Source: Gnetum montanum
Taxonomy: Eukaryota; Streptophyta; Gnetopsida; Gnetales; Gnetaceae
NCBI GenBank assembly: GCA_015680685.1
Contig: MNCI01017890.1
Span: 755,332-819,331, forward strand
Direction: 5' to 3'
Length of the DNA: 64,000 nt
Part shown: positions 22,431 to 34,495 of the stretch, piece by piece
How the letters are laid out: every line of letters begins with the position of its first letter
How positions within the stretch are numbered: position 1 is the first letter of the stretch
Made by a program: the position numbers and the translations under genes
The notes under the pieces: generated by a model
The model's input: only the letters and a program-made list of their open reading frames with translations
What the model was told of the DNA's origin: nothing
Database searches by the model: none

Positions 22431-23139
22431 GTTTCATGAACATCCACTATCAATATAGCACATGCTAGTGGTGTCATTTGAAAGAGTCATTTGTGACATC
22501 AAATTCTTCTCAATCTTGTGTTGTTTTTCTTTCCATACCTGTATGGTTTTCTTTCAAGTCTGGCTTTACAAAGACCAAGAATAGTGATGCATTCTACAAT
22601 AGCAAAAAGCTTGAATATGATTGTATTCACCACAACAGATGCATTTCAAGGTTTTTGGTCTAGAAGATTTACTAGACCTTTCTTTGTCTTTGTACTTCTC
22701 CAGAGTTCTTGTTCATTTGCTCAATCATATTTGTTAGTCTTTGATTCTCAACCCTAAGGTTTGAGTTTTCCTTTTTGAGATAAAAACATTCATCACTAAG
22801 AATTTTAATTTTTATTTCCTTAGCATCCAATGCATCTTTTATCTCAATACACAAATTTTGGAAAGAGAGAATTTTATGACAAAATATTTCCTCAAAGGAA
22901 ATATCACTTTGATAATCATAAAAATTGTCAACTTTACAAGCATATTCTTCTATATTTCTGAATGTAGGGAAGGAAATGAGATACTTACCTTTACAACAGA
23001 TATAATAAACGAATTGAACACACTAGTTGATGCCATACATTAGGCTCTTTGTCTAGATGTGTTTGATGTTGATTGTGCCTTCCATGTTCACTCTTGAAGA
23101 TTGATGTAGAGAGCAAGAGTACCAGTCTTTGATACCACT
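22431..23139 (-). pseudogene. gag: Shortened gag remnant, element E
   Basis: Between the PBS and the pre-integrase domain only about 0.7 kb remains. The clearest piece is a 60-codon coiled coil (22854-22672) with 'ECFYLKKENSNLRVENQRL', then stops. A full Sirevirus gag is far longer, so most of gag and the protease active site are deleted. Confidence 0.55.
23121..23137 (-). other. Primer-binding site of element E (initiator tRNA-Met type)
   Basis: The minus strand reads TGGTATCAAAGACTGGT two bases from the 5' LTR. This is the usual copia initiator-tRNA-Met site (TGGTATCAGAGC) with one change. Confidence 0.85.
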
Positions 23140-24261
23140 TGTGGATTTTTGAACTTGGAAAGGGGGGATTAATAAGTTTCCTAATTTAAAATTATTTTAT
23201 ACAAGAATCACACCAATTTTGATGTGGTTCCCCAACTTGGGTATTTACAATCATAGGGTAGTTTGCAAGCACACCTCTAGACTTTATTCCTTTCAAATTA
23301 TGGTTTGAAGGGTCCACATCTTGTATAATATTCAAGCCCTACTATAGAGTGTTATGAAACTACACCAACCACTCAACCTTGCAAAGTCACATCAAGCTTG
23401 GAATGTGATTTGCAGGCTTCCACAACCTTTACAATCTTGAGCTCCACTTAGGAGTGTTGTGTTGCAACACCAACCACTCAATCTCACAAGATCTTGGCAA
23501 TCTTAATTAAAATGCCTTCCTATAAGAAGCACATCAACCCTATAGGGTAATAAGGAAGAATAACAATTACAAGGGATGAATGCAACTTGGTTTACTAATC
23601 AATGTACTTTGAGTTACAACACACTTATCATGGACAAATGATAATACAATGAGGAAAAACAGTGGTTACAAATGATTATATAATGATATTTCTAGAGCTT
23701 TCACTTTTCCTAATGTATATGATATCTTCTTATAGCTACCATGTTTTTAAATCCTTCTTGGAACTTGTGCAACAACTAGTTAATGATAGCTAATGATCAT
23801 AGAAGATGTCTTCTTTGTACCTGAGACATCTTTCTATATTTGCCCTCTATTCTAGAAAGACATCTTTGTTTGGGAAAGACCTCATTTTGAAATCTCCATT
23901 TGTAAAAGACATCTTTGTCTGGTGAAAGATGCCTTTCTAAAACTAGCTTTCATTCTATGAAGACATCTTTGCCTAGTGGAAGATATCGTTGCCTAAGGAA
24001 AGAAGTCTATTATTTATTGAAGACTACTTTTCCTATGCATCCTTCAATTTGGCCAAGATATCTACTATTTCTTAGAGACCTCATTCTTCAACCTTCTTTT
24101 GCATGATGAATTCATCATTCCTTGTCCATGCTCATAAAACTTATGCAGACCCTCTTATCTTGATCCAAAGTTTTGTCTTGTAAGCACAATAATCACACAC
24201 ACATACAAAAAACTTATGTTTTCCATTTTCCTTAAGGTTTTCATATATCAAATGATCAAGA
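23140..24261 (-). repeat. Element E 5' LTR (right)
   Basis: 1122 bp, 'tgtggatttttgaactt' to 'atgatcaaga' (final CA decayed to GA). It is paired with 18002-19193 and flanked by the cccat duplication. Confidence 0.9.
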
Positions 24262-24960
24262 CCCATCTCCAAGGGGTAAAATGGATACAGCCATAACAAA
24301 GCTTGATGTACATAGCCTTAATGAGAAATTCAGTTAAACCCCGATTTTAATGATTCCATCACTAAAGGAATCTTGAAATCATGAACTTTGTAGCCATAAT
24401 TAGAAAAACCAAAATACATAGCTAATTCTTACATAAAACATGACCTAATCTACATGACCATAGCCATAAAAAAAATCCCTTTTCATGTGGGTTAGCAAAA
24501 AAAATTTCCAAAATTCATTTTAGCTTCAAAAGGAGTGATTCCATCACCATTTGAAAGATTAAATTGATTCCTATGCATCCACATTTAACAAAAATTTAAA
24601 GACACTACTATTTCTTCAAAAAAAATTCATAAAATTCTATGAAAATATGAAAACAACACAAACATCAAGAATGCAACATAGCCAAAATGATCAAATCTCC
24701 CTAATTACAACTCCAAATCATACAAATTGACAAACAATGGAAATATTTAACATAGCCTTAAAAATCCAAAATTATGAATTTTAACAATGGATAATTGATT
24801 TCCTAAAAATAAATTAAAAATTATGCTTGCATTTTTTCCAAAACTGGTAAAAAGCACCAAAACAAAATTTTTAAACCTAATCAAACAAAGCCAAAATAGC
24901 CAAATGACCTTAGATCCACAAAAAAACCAATGAAATAGGGGATGCGATTTTGTTAAATAA
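24262..24960 (-). other. Continuation of intron 1 of antisense gene copy 1
   Basis: Very AT-rich, with no ORF. It resembles 41500-42150 (the long intron of copy 2), including repeated 'gattccat.gccattgga'-type phrases. With E removed it joins 18001 directly. Confidence 0.5.
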
Positions 24961-27900
24961 TAATTTTAATGAATAGAATGTCCTAGATACAAGTAAACAC
25001 TCTCATCCCAAGCATTTAAACATACTAAAAAATCAACATAAATTGTAACAATGTTGCCCCAACGTTGTCTGGCACACCAAGGAATACACGAAGATCCAAT
25101 GGATCTGGGGTAGAAGACCTGGGGAATATGCCTCAAGAAAGCAAGCATCTCATGAGTGAGTGCAAGTAGAAGCACAAATTCTTAATGTACATGACAACAG
25201 ACCTCATGGAAGATAACTGACTCCAAAACAAAGACCATGAAAACAAGCACATACACAACCTTGTAGACAACATCGGTGGGAGGGGAGACAATGCACCTAC
25301 AAGGGGAGGTGCCTCACCCCTAGACCCCTCACGATCAGGTACAAGGTGTGGCCTGGCACTGCACCAAAACTATCCAGTCTTGGCTACCTACATATCTACG
25401 ATTGCCATAGAATCAGTGCCATGTAGTTCTCCATGGAGAAGAGGGGAATGAAGAGGACTTAGAAGAGAGTTACAACAGGAGGGTGTCCTATTGCTAGCTT
25501 GGTAACACCAAGCTGGGGTGGGTTTTCTAACACTTGAGAGTCACCCAAGGATGCCTCAGAGTGTTCCATGGCCCCCGAACCATGGGGAGAGCCCAAGAGA
25601 ACCACCACTCTGGGACATCTCTCACAATCCTCCCCCACACAAAGAAGCGACATCCTCGGAGTAGAGCCTAGGATAGCTTTGAGTGTACACTTATAAATCA
25701 GTTGAGAACTCCATCAATTTTGAGGATCTGTCAACTTCTTAGACACCAAGCTTGAAGGAAGGTACCAACCCCAACACCTGATATGTCCTTCCATCCAATT
25801 CCTTGCATGAAACGAAAGGGAAAATGGAGGAAGCCCAAAGACTTCCCTTCTCTATACGAGCAGGAGAGTCCAACCCAAAGGGCCAACATCTCTAAGGCAT
25901 CCCCTAGATCCATCCCTTCTAAGGGTCGACAGACATATCTTCTTACGTAAACCCATTCTTATGCAAGAAGATAGCTCCTCTTCCACAAGTCCCTCCAAGT
26001 TCCTTTGTATGGCATCTCAGCACCCATTGATATATATATATATAAATTAAGGGCTCACCTAGGTCACTACCCATGGTGAGGGACTTGGGAACATCACACT
26101 AAGAGGGAGGACATGCTCCAAAGAGCCATGTCACTGCAAGCAACTCATGCTTGCCAGAACTCCATGTTCTACTACTCACATTGAGACCCATGGGGTCTTA
26201 CCAGTGCAACCATCTAAGCACTGATTCCACATGCATTGGTACCATGCGCATTCTCTTTTTCTCATCATGTTTATTCAAGTTGGTATGAAGGGAGTCAAGC
26301 ATGTCCTCCCTTACAAACAAGGTACAAGGGCAGATCTTTTGAGCTTGACCTTGCCATCTGTAGATACTAGCATTGCATACCTCAATTCATTATTCATCAT
26401 TCCATAGTATTCCAATGAGAGAGAAGATCCAAAAATCTATTTGAAAACTTCTCTAGGAGGCTAACATACAATAAGCCCCAACTATCATCAACACATCTTG
26501 TGATTGTCCAACATCGAGAATGCCTGCTCGAATGTTAGAACAAGTGGAGGGTCAATTAGGTAGCCAACCCCATGACAATCCTCCATCACTTGTCTCATAT
26601 CATCCATAAGCACATCATCGAATGCAACCATAATATCCCCTTCATGGAGAAGGATCACCCACATTTGCCACATAAAAGCTATCCTTCCCACACCAAGTAA
26701 TGGGACAAGCACCATTTTCTGAACACTAGGTCCAGGAACAAACATAGAGTCACCTCTGAGAGTAATCAGATCATGAATTCTCCAAGGAACATCAACATTC
26801 CTAGAATTTTCATTTCCCCACTATATCAAGAATGACTACCAATCTCATTATCAACACATTTCATTAGATTTTGCACTTGTAGGAAGGATCCTCTCTGGGA
26901 GGTTTCTTCCATAGATAAGTATAGTAGCCCAGCTACACCTTACCCATAATACATGCCTAAGTAGTCTATATAGCCAATAAAACCATATCATCGAATTGTC
27001 ACCAGTTGAGGGAGGACATGGGTTCACAAGTCTTATCCAAATTCAATTTTCACCTTGAGAACAACTCGAAACACCAAGCAATACATCCCCTTTGAAATTT
27101 TATCAATGGAGATTTTTGTTTCATCTTGGGAGGTCTGGGTTTTGTTTCATCTTGGGAGATCTGGGTTTTATTTCATACATCCCAGTCAAGCCCATTTACA
27201 TCAATTTGTGGTGGACAAGGCCGCACCACTACATATTATCATTCAACTTGAACAATAGACAAAGTCAACAACCACATCTTGCCCATAGGAGGACCAGGTC
27301 CTCAAGATAGTTTTACATGGAATGGGCTTTCATCAACATCATTTACAACTCAAACACAAAATGATTCACCCCTGAAGGGTTTACAGTAAGGGTGGTCTAC
27401 CAGAGAACCCCAACAAGGAAGTTCCTTTGAATCCCCCAAATTGAGAGAGTACACAAGATCATGCCTTTCTTACACAAAGAACAATATGTACCTTTAATTT
27501 ACATCTACAACATGACCTCACAAAGGAGGTTTCATGAATTTTACTAGGGTAGCAACATCCTGTCTCTAAGAATAAGCCCCATGAGTTCACGAACATGGGA
27601 CCACTGCTAGGAACAAGTCCAAACATCAACTACTTCTAGGTCCCCAAATAGGAGACAACCATCTCAATACCACTTGCCTTATTATTTTAGAAATTGAAGA
27701 GGGCATCCATTGAAATGGAAAATGACCCCTCATAAAATTAAGAATTCTCCAAGTGATATCATGATCAACTCTATTATCCCATCAAGGAGGTGAGAACACC
27801 AACATGAATTAACATCACACCAAAGACATGGGACAATACATCAGGGAGGGACAATGTGATACATCAGTGTACACAAGGGACAGAGTACATGGGAAAATTC

Positions 27901-29050
27901 AGCAAGACACCATAGCCTATTAGGCACAACGAGTCCCCTATCATGGAATCACACCATAGATCACAAAAGCACCAATAAGTCCCAATATATGAGAGCACAT
28001 CATAGCTCTCCAAAGAACCAAAAGCAGTTAGTCATGAGAGCCCACCAACATGCACAAATCATTAGAAAGCCCCAATCATGAGAGCATCGGCTCAAGTGTT
28101 TTGAGCACATTCAAGCCCACCAAGCAAGGCCACCAAGAGATCATAAATTTCTGTATTTTTAACATCATTTATTTAGGGAAGGACCACCATCCCAACATTT
28201 GGACAACTGCTCCATGATTTCATCCAACATGGAAGAGCAAGTCTAGGTGCCAATACCCAGAACTCTACTCAAATCCACCGCTAGACATCACATTGATTTG
28301 AATTTTAGTCACCATTGATCATCTGTGGACAAGATCTTTGCCAGTGTAGGAACATAAGAGAATGTGTTTTCAAGATTTGTCTTGTCTCAAGGACGTTCAC
28401 CAAGCACACACAATTCAGGAATGCCAACATCATCAAGAACACATGGCACCAGTTCATGAGCATAATGGGCAAGAACATGCCCTGGTCCATTCATTACACA
28501 ATTGAAGCGTTTATCATGATATTTTCAGCAAAATTATACATCAAAGCACAAAGGCCATTTACAACATATAGTAAGGGTGCTTCAAAACAAGCACTAGGAA
28601 AACACCATACATCAAGCTTGGCCTTGTCATAGTGTGTGGCATAGCCTACAACCAAAGACAACTGAGTCACATAGGCAATACATCTAGCACTTTTGATTGC
28701 ATACAATTGAATTGAGAATATCACAAGGATACATTCCACACACCCAAGGATAGGATTACATTCATATATGGTAACATATATGGTATTTGGGAATGCTACC
28801 CAAGCCCATCCTAGGCTAAAGGATTTAGGCCACCAAGAGCATACCATGAAGAACCATGCTGTTTTGAGAAAAACTTGTCTCTATCATGAAGCAAAAACAA
28901 TCATCTATCATTGCACCATTGTCTCAAAAGGTACATGATATACCATCGCACTTAACCCACTACATGGGTAACATTGAATGAAAACGATTCAAGCCACGAA
29001 TGCAACGATAAAATAACAAAATGCACCAACTGAGCAGCCATGACCTACCT
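24961..29050. other. Unassigned 4.1 kb block
   Basis: Less AT-rich than its neighbours, with only short open frames. The longest are minus 28847-28494 and minus 26745-26488 (85 codons, 'MVAFDDVLMDDMRQVMED'), and I recognise none. Near 25625-25655 the minus strand reads 'gaggatgtcgcttctttgtg' and 'tgggggaggattgtgagag', which resembles the pol-end/PPT/LTR-start of Ty3/gypsy chromoviruses. I found no second LTR. A (TA)n run lies at 26033-26045 and a 26-bp direct duplication near 27117-27170. It may be a very old element fragment. Confidence 0.4.
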
Positions 29051-29815
29051 TGTTGACCTCTAAACCCTACTAGAACCTTCCAAAACCTTTATATGCCTCA
29101 AAATCGACTAAAAATGACAAAAATATATCATCCCCCTCTCATCCATGCTAGGGCCACACTACCCAGTGTGACTAAGGGGGGAATGACTACATGAGGCATT
29201 AAGAAATTCTTAGAATGATTGATTTTGACATTAGATCTTAACCCTTGATCCCTAAAACCCTTTGTAGCTTTTAAGTCTTATCAAATCTTATTCAAAGTGG
29301 CCAAAATGATGTATGCAAGTGGAGCCATGTTGGTGGGGGAGGGGACCTTCTCCATGCTTAGCAACATTGCCCCATCATAGATGAGGAGGATATGACTTAA
29401 AACTCTTAAGGTCTACATTGAAATCAAAATATGTTAACCTCTTCACCTCCTATGGGATCCTAATAATTAAAACTTGCTAGAATAGGCCTTGTTTCATGAC
29501 CACCCATGATCCCATGTTGAGCACCCCCCTCATCCACATTATCCAACATGGGTCTAGCATTGATGCCTCAAAGAGGGCCCATGGGGGATTATAAACACCT
29601 TAAAATGACTTTAAACTATAGCATAGTTACCCTAAGAATCCTATCACCATATCCCATAGCCTTCAAACCACACAAAACTAACCAAAAATTGCAAAAAGTT
29701 TATTCCCTTAGATCATCCACTTTGGAATCATATTGGTCAATATGGCTCCAAGGGTTAACCTAAAAGACCACCTAGAAACACTTGAAGCTACTAAATTTTA
29801 ATCTCAAACCCTAGG
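29051..29815. repeat. Array 1, left part: ~180-bp-period degenerate repeat
   Basis: Motifs of the form 'catgctagggccacactacc' recur near 29143, 29323, 29505 and 29727, then after element B near 37684 and 37856. Each sits in AT-rich text about 'aaccctt..accaaaat'. It is related to array 2 and cut by element B. Confidence 0.6.
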
Positions 29816-30791
29816 TGATGAGTGGGGAGGTACCCCTACACTCAACCATATGAAATGAGCGTTGCACACGCGATCCAGTCAAACTCCGCAAATGGACTAG
29901 TTGTGGCACCTAGATAGTTATCCTTAGGTCGTAGTTCGCTGTCTTACCACCTAGACTAGTTTTGCATATGTCACGTATGGTTTAGTCTAGATGAGGTGTA
30001 TGATGTATTTCCTAATCTACGCTACTCCTGATGGCAATGGAAAATAATATTAACTAAACTAAGCTATGAGGGAAAGGGTAAGAAAATCTAATCTAGCCTA
30101 AGTGCGACGAGCAACCGATTCCTTGATCAACCGTACACATCTTGGACTTCGTGCATGACTGCCACTGGGACTACCAAGCATAGATCCTAGGTACGCCACT
30201 GGGATTACCAATCGTAGACCCCAAATACGCCACTGGGTTACCAAGCGTAGATCCCCCTAGCTACACCACTGGGCTACCAAGCAGTCACACTTAAATGCTC
30301 ATAATCAAGTCGTACTCATTCCGCTTCTAGGAGTTTAAGGGTGAGAGACTAATCACGATGAGTAACCGATTCCTTAACTAGCCATACACACCCGTAGATG
30401 CTCGTAGTCAAGTCGTACTCACACTGCGCTATGAAAGCAACAAATAACATTAAATAAATAACAAAAAAAATAACAAAGTGAATGCTACAATGATGAAGTA
30501 ATCTCGATCTTTATTGCCGATCATGTGTGTGTCCAAGTACAACACACTCAAATAAAGACACCATACAATTACATTCACCACACTGCAGGTAGACACGGGA
30601 AAAAACTAACTCTGGAGGGATCAAACTGCCAGAGCTTCGCTACTCTAAATTTGGGATGCAAAATGAGGGAGAGCCGCCTCTTATTTATAGATATGACGAC
30701 ACGCAGCGATATTGCGTATGCGACATCGTAGGGGAAGACACGATATCGTGGAGGATGCAATATTGCGACCTGTGCAAAACGTGTCTCATCA
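29816..30791 (-). repeat. Element B 3' LTR (left)
   Basis: TGATGAGT...CTCATCA on the + strand, 976 bp, the same length as the left LTR of A. Minus-strand TATA box at 30681-30690, palindromes at 30705-30770, four-unit tandem block at 30155-30285. The PPT follows at 30792-30802 (minus 'gtcgtgggggta'). Confidence 0.9.
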
Positions 30792-30961
30792 TACCCCCAC
30801 GACTGAATAAAAACTCATCCTTGAGTTACCAAGAGAACAAGCTTCATTGATTACACAGTGGATAGGTATGGGATTATTAACAAAAAAACAAATGAAACAA
30901 CTCCACAGTGTGGGAAAGACATGACACAGAGAAATCCTACACTATTACAAAAATGAGGAAC

Positions 30962-32537
30962 TCATGTAGTTCCTGGTGGTGGTGGCTCCTCCATAGGTGC
31001 CTTCCCTTTGTCGCATGCTCCAAGCTTTAAAGTTTGATGGCATTGAAGAATAGCCTGGAGCTTCTCCTCTTCAGTTCGAGGGTCTTGTGTCGTCCATGCG
31101 AGTGTTCCTATGTTTGATGGAGTTGGCACCTCCCACGGACAAGGTAGTTGCGGAAACATCTGATTAGCTTTGACGTACCATGCCGCGAACACCCATCATT
31201 CCTCTTTGTAGGCTCTGGCTTTGTCTTTGTATTCATGAAGGTCTGCTAGCCATTGAGCCAAGTTGGTTGCCACGTCTTTCTATCCTTGGTAGCTTTCTTT
31301 TACCACCACAAGTTCAAAATTTACGACATCTAGTTTTTCAGCCAGCTTCTTGCACTCTACAAATTCTGCTTCATATTTGAGATGGGTGGAAGCTACCTGC
31401 TACTCGAGCTCTGATCTCAAGCACCCTGCTATTAACATGGCAAGGTTGGCATATATAAGGTTTGCCAACTCCATGTACTCTGTTAAGTCTTGGATTTGCA
31501 GGTCCTGGTTCTTAATTTCAGCTTGGTGGGCGAAAGCGTAAGTGTCCACAATGGCCCTCCAATCACTGTAGGAGATCCAGTCATCTGTTCTTCTTCTTCT
31601 TCAGGTTCCAGCTCCTTGCCAGTGCTCTTTCTTGGGCTGGCACTTTTAATAATTCTGCATAAGAAGCATTCTGGGCCTTACGGAGGACTTCATTTGTGTA
31701 CCCCCGAATACTAGCCCGTTGGCACAGTTTTCTGATAAGACAGGGAAAAGGCAATGCCATCTTCCCTGACTTGCGTTCTTCGAATCACCTTAGGATCTCC
31801 ATTAAATATAGATGGGGAAGGTTAGCATTAACCTTTGCCATCAACACTGCACATCCTCTTTCCACATACGTTGATATTCTTTTTAAACCTTTTGTGGGGA
31901 AGAGGTGATAGGTTCCGATCTTGAAATAAACCCGCTCTTCTGTCATCAGCTCACCAAAAGCTTTATCTCTGCCATAAGCCTTCTCTAACCAATCCTTTCA
32001 CACATCAGGGTCTGATCAAGTAGATAACTGAGTAATATGGGGGCCTGAATTCGGAAGGTTTAACACTTCCAAAATCGCCTATGCAGAAAAATCTACTGTC
32101 ACACCACAAATGTTAACTGTGGTGCCTTGCTCCTTATTGTGCCAGAATAGATATGTTTCGCCTAAGTACCAGGCACTGCTTTCAGAGAGGACAGGCCATA
32201 AGGGAGACCCTTTGAGGTGATCCCTAACAGACTCAGGAGCTAACTCTGCAAAAGACTTGAAGTTAAGTTCCACAATCACTACAGCGAATGTGGGCTTCTC
32301 ATGTATAGTCTGAACACATTCTTGGGGCAACATGAGTTGTTGTCCCGGTTCAGGCGCAGAAGCAGCTCCTCCTTCTACCTACTTGGATCATTGGGTAGGA
32401 GGTTCTTCTTGATGGATGCTGAATGAATGCACCTCCTGTTCAGTATGTTGTCTGGCAGGACCTTGCCTTCTGCCTCTCCAAGGTTATTTCGCTCCACCTT
32501 GGACAGGACCCTCCTACTGTGCACGTTTTGGAGCCAT
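30962..32537 (-). pseudogene. Element B ORF2, deleted coiled-coil protein
   Basis: Starts at the ATG matching that of A (32537), again just after a 'tgattgtag' acceptor-like string, and ends at the same stop context (30962). The plant-transposon-like domain runs from about 32330 to 31640 ('CGVTVDFSA'), then jumps to the last part of the coiled coil. The junction at 31568/31569 joins sequence equal to 9676 and 10888 of A, removing the Gln-rich middle and most of the coiled coil. Several stops are present. Confidence 0.7.
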
Positions 32538-33006
32538 TCTACAATCACACGGGCCAACGTTAGTAAGGTTGTTTTGGAAATCAAGTTATACCTTACTACT
32601 TGCCTTAAATTGAAGATCAGATATTATAACGTGTGATCGTGCCCGAAAATTAGAATGATGGGTCCTATGACTTAGGTGGGTTTCGTTGTTAATCTCCCGA
32701 TGTACATAAGGGTTATATAATATTTGGCACAATGTTTCTAAGTGTTAGTATTAATTACCCTAATTTATGTCCTTTGGGTGATGACAAATTTCAAAAAAGT
32801 TAGGCACTTTTCGGCAAGTGTCTCTCCCCCACGACTAAACTGAACACTCCGGGTTCAAACAAGTTCAAATGGAACAAAAATCGGAGCATCAACATGTGAG
32901 ATATGATGGAAAAACCAAGGGTCACACAGTCGCAAGTCACAGAGAAAAATTCAACAACTTCCCCCGTAGAAATGGCAAAATGATGCTAAGTGTTGTGGCG
33001 GGGGCC

Positions 33007-33100
33007 CCTATTTATAGGAATAGGGGATGCGATATCGTGTACTTGATGTATCGTACGCGATATCTCGTGGGACGCGATATCGCGTATGCAATATCACGTT
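33007..33100 (-). promoter_or_regulatory. Internal promoter-like module of element B
   Basis: Minus-strand 'ctataaatagggg' (about 33005-33017) with GCGATATCGC-type palindromes immediately upstream (33025-33100). It corresponds to 12369-12465 of A and precedes ORF2. Confidence 0.6.
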
Positions 33101-34495
33101 GTAACTAATGTGAGACACTAGAAAAAGACCGAAAATTTAATGATGTTCTTGAAATTAGAGTGAAATATGAAGGACATTGTCAAATATTAAGGGATGCAAG
33201 GGTAATTACATGAAGTTGAGAGACACTTGAATGATAATGATGTGAATTTGAACAATTGGAAATTTGGCGGTTATGAAGAAAAGGGAATGTAATGGTACAT
33301 CGGAACTTGAAAATTGAGAGGGATAATAATAGGGAAAGAAAATAAACTGAAAAATTAAGCTGAGGGTAAGAAATTGTGTGTTTGAACTAGAGAATTAGTG
33401 AAGATTATGAAAAATTACACAAGTGGGTCCTCCCCAAAGCAGGTTTCAACCTGTAATGCCCTTGTGTAACCACACTTAAAGTGTTTGTGGGCACTAGAAG
33501 GGTTAAATGTAATCCGCACTAACTCCACAAAACACACACATCACTAGAATGAGGTGAAAATTCTATGTTACATGGGTCACGAACTACAATTACATGAACA
33601 GTGAGATGAGATGAAGCAAAGAAAGGGATCGTAGAGATCGGGACATGAGGTAACTGACCCAGGGCACAATGAATCCTACGTGTAAATCATGATTAACATG
33701 TCATTAACCCAGCATTCCAAGATCAGGACCAAGTCCATTCCTCTAAATAGTGACATCGCATTGTTTCACCCCATGATGAACAACTATGAGAGTACCATAA
33801 CAACAAGGCATACTATCACTTGGCGTTTAGTACAAGGGAGGAGTGATGTTTGTTTTATGGCACTTTGTTTTTTTCTTTTCTTTTCTCTTTCTACTCTTTC
33901 TTTTTTTCACTTTATTGAATCTAGAGAAGCCACCAACCTTCAGGCATGGGTGCATGTCTTTCCAGTGGGACCCCCTAGAACAGCTTTTGATGTTCAAGTG
34001 CCCTTTTGATTACTCTTACTCCCATTTTTCATTAGATCTACAAGGATCTTAGTACAACCACATTGCATGATAACTCCCACGGATGTCACCAAAGAGAATC
34101 CACAAGTCCCCTTGATGTCACACCCTAATCATTCCCTCTTGGTCCATCCTTCTTCATTCTGGGTACAATGAACACAAAATTAATTTTAAGTTTAGAAATT
34201 TCAAGAATATCACTGTACCCTCGAACAGAACCTCTTTATTTATAGAGTGGATGAGTGGGTGTAGTGGGCTCACTGTTTCAAATAATTGATCACTCATGAC
34301 ATAATAACATAAAACACACCTCAACCAATGATCCACATGAGTGTTTTATTCGTAGATGAGATTACTACAAAAATGTGAAAATACAAAACACACAAAAAGA
34401 TAAAACAAAAAGTTGAAAAATGAAAAACTGGAAAACAACAAGTTATAAAATTAAAGAAAATGAAAAATAAATAGAATATTTATTAATCCTGCTTG
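33101..34495 (-). other. Gag to ORF2 spacer of element B
   Basis: About 1.4 kb without a supported gene. A + strand frame at 33689-34052 is low-complexity T-rich sequence and is unlikely to be real. This stretch contains the ~750 bp that is missing in the gap of element A. Confidence 0.6.

Larger units (their letters stand above)
18002..24261 (-). mobile_element. Element E: Sirevirus-like Ty1/copia retrotransposon
   Basis: Bounded by LTRs of 1192 and 1122 bp and by identical target duplications cccat (17997-18001 and 24262-24266). The minus-strand order is 5' LTR, tRNA-Met PBS, gag remnant, integrase, RT, RNase H, then two PPT-like tracts and the 3' LTR. Integrase before RT defines copia. 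The wording of the integrase-RT linker and RNase H, together with AAAAAGGGGGAGA tracts, points to the Sirevirus lineage. Gag is much shortened: only about 0.7 kb lies between the PBS and the pre-integrase region. Confidence 0.9.

Noticed and set aside
25625-25655. Chromovirus 3' LTR start
   Set aside because: The pol-end/PPT-like wording is suggestive, but no second LTR, PBS or chromodomain could be found, so no element is called.
26033-26045. (TA)n run as a TATA promoter
   Set aside because: Simple repeat with no gene or initiation context around it.
33689-34052. Overlapping + strand frames of 106 and 69 codons in element B
   Set aside because: Antisense to the element, T-rich low-complexity 'FFFSFLFLLF' wording, and the matching part of A is lost in the gap, so there is no support.
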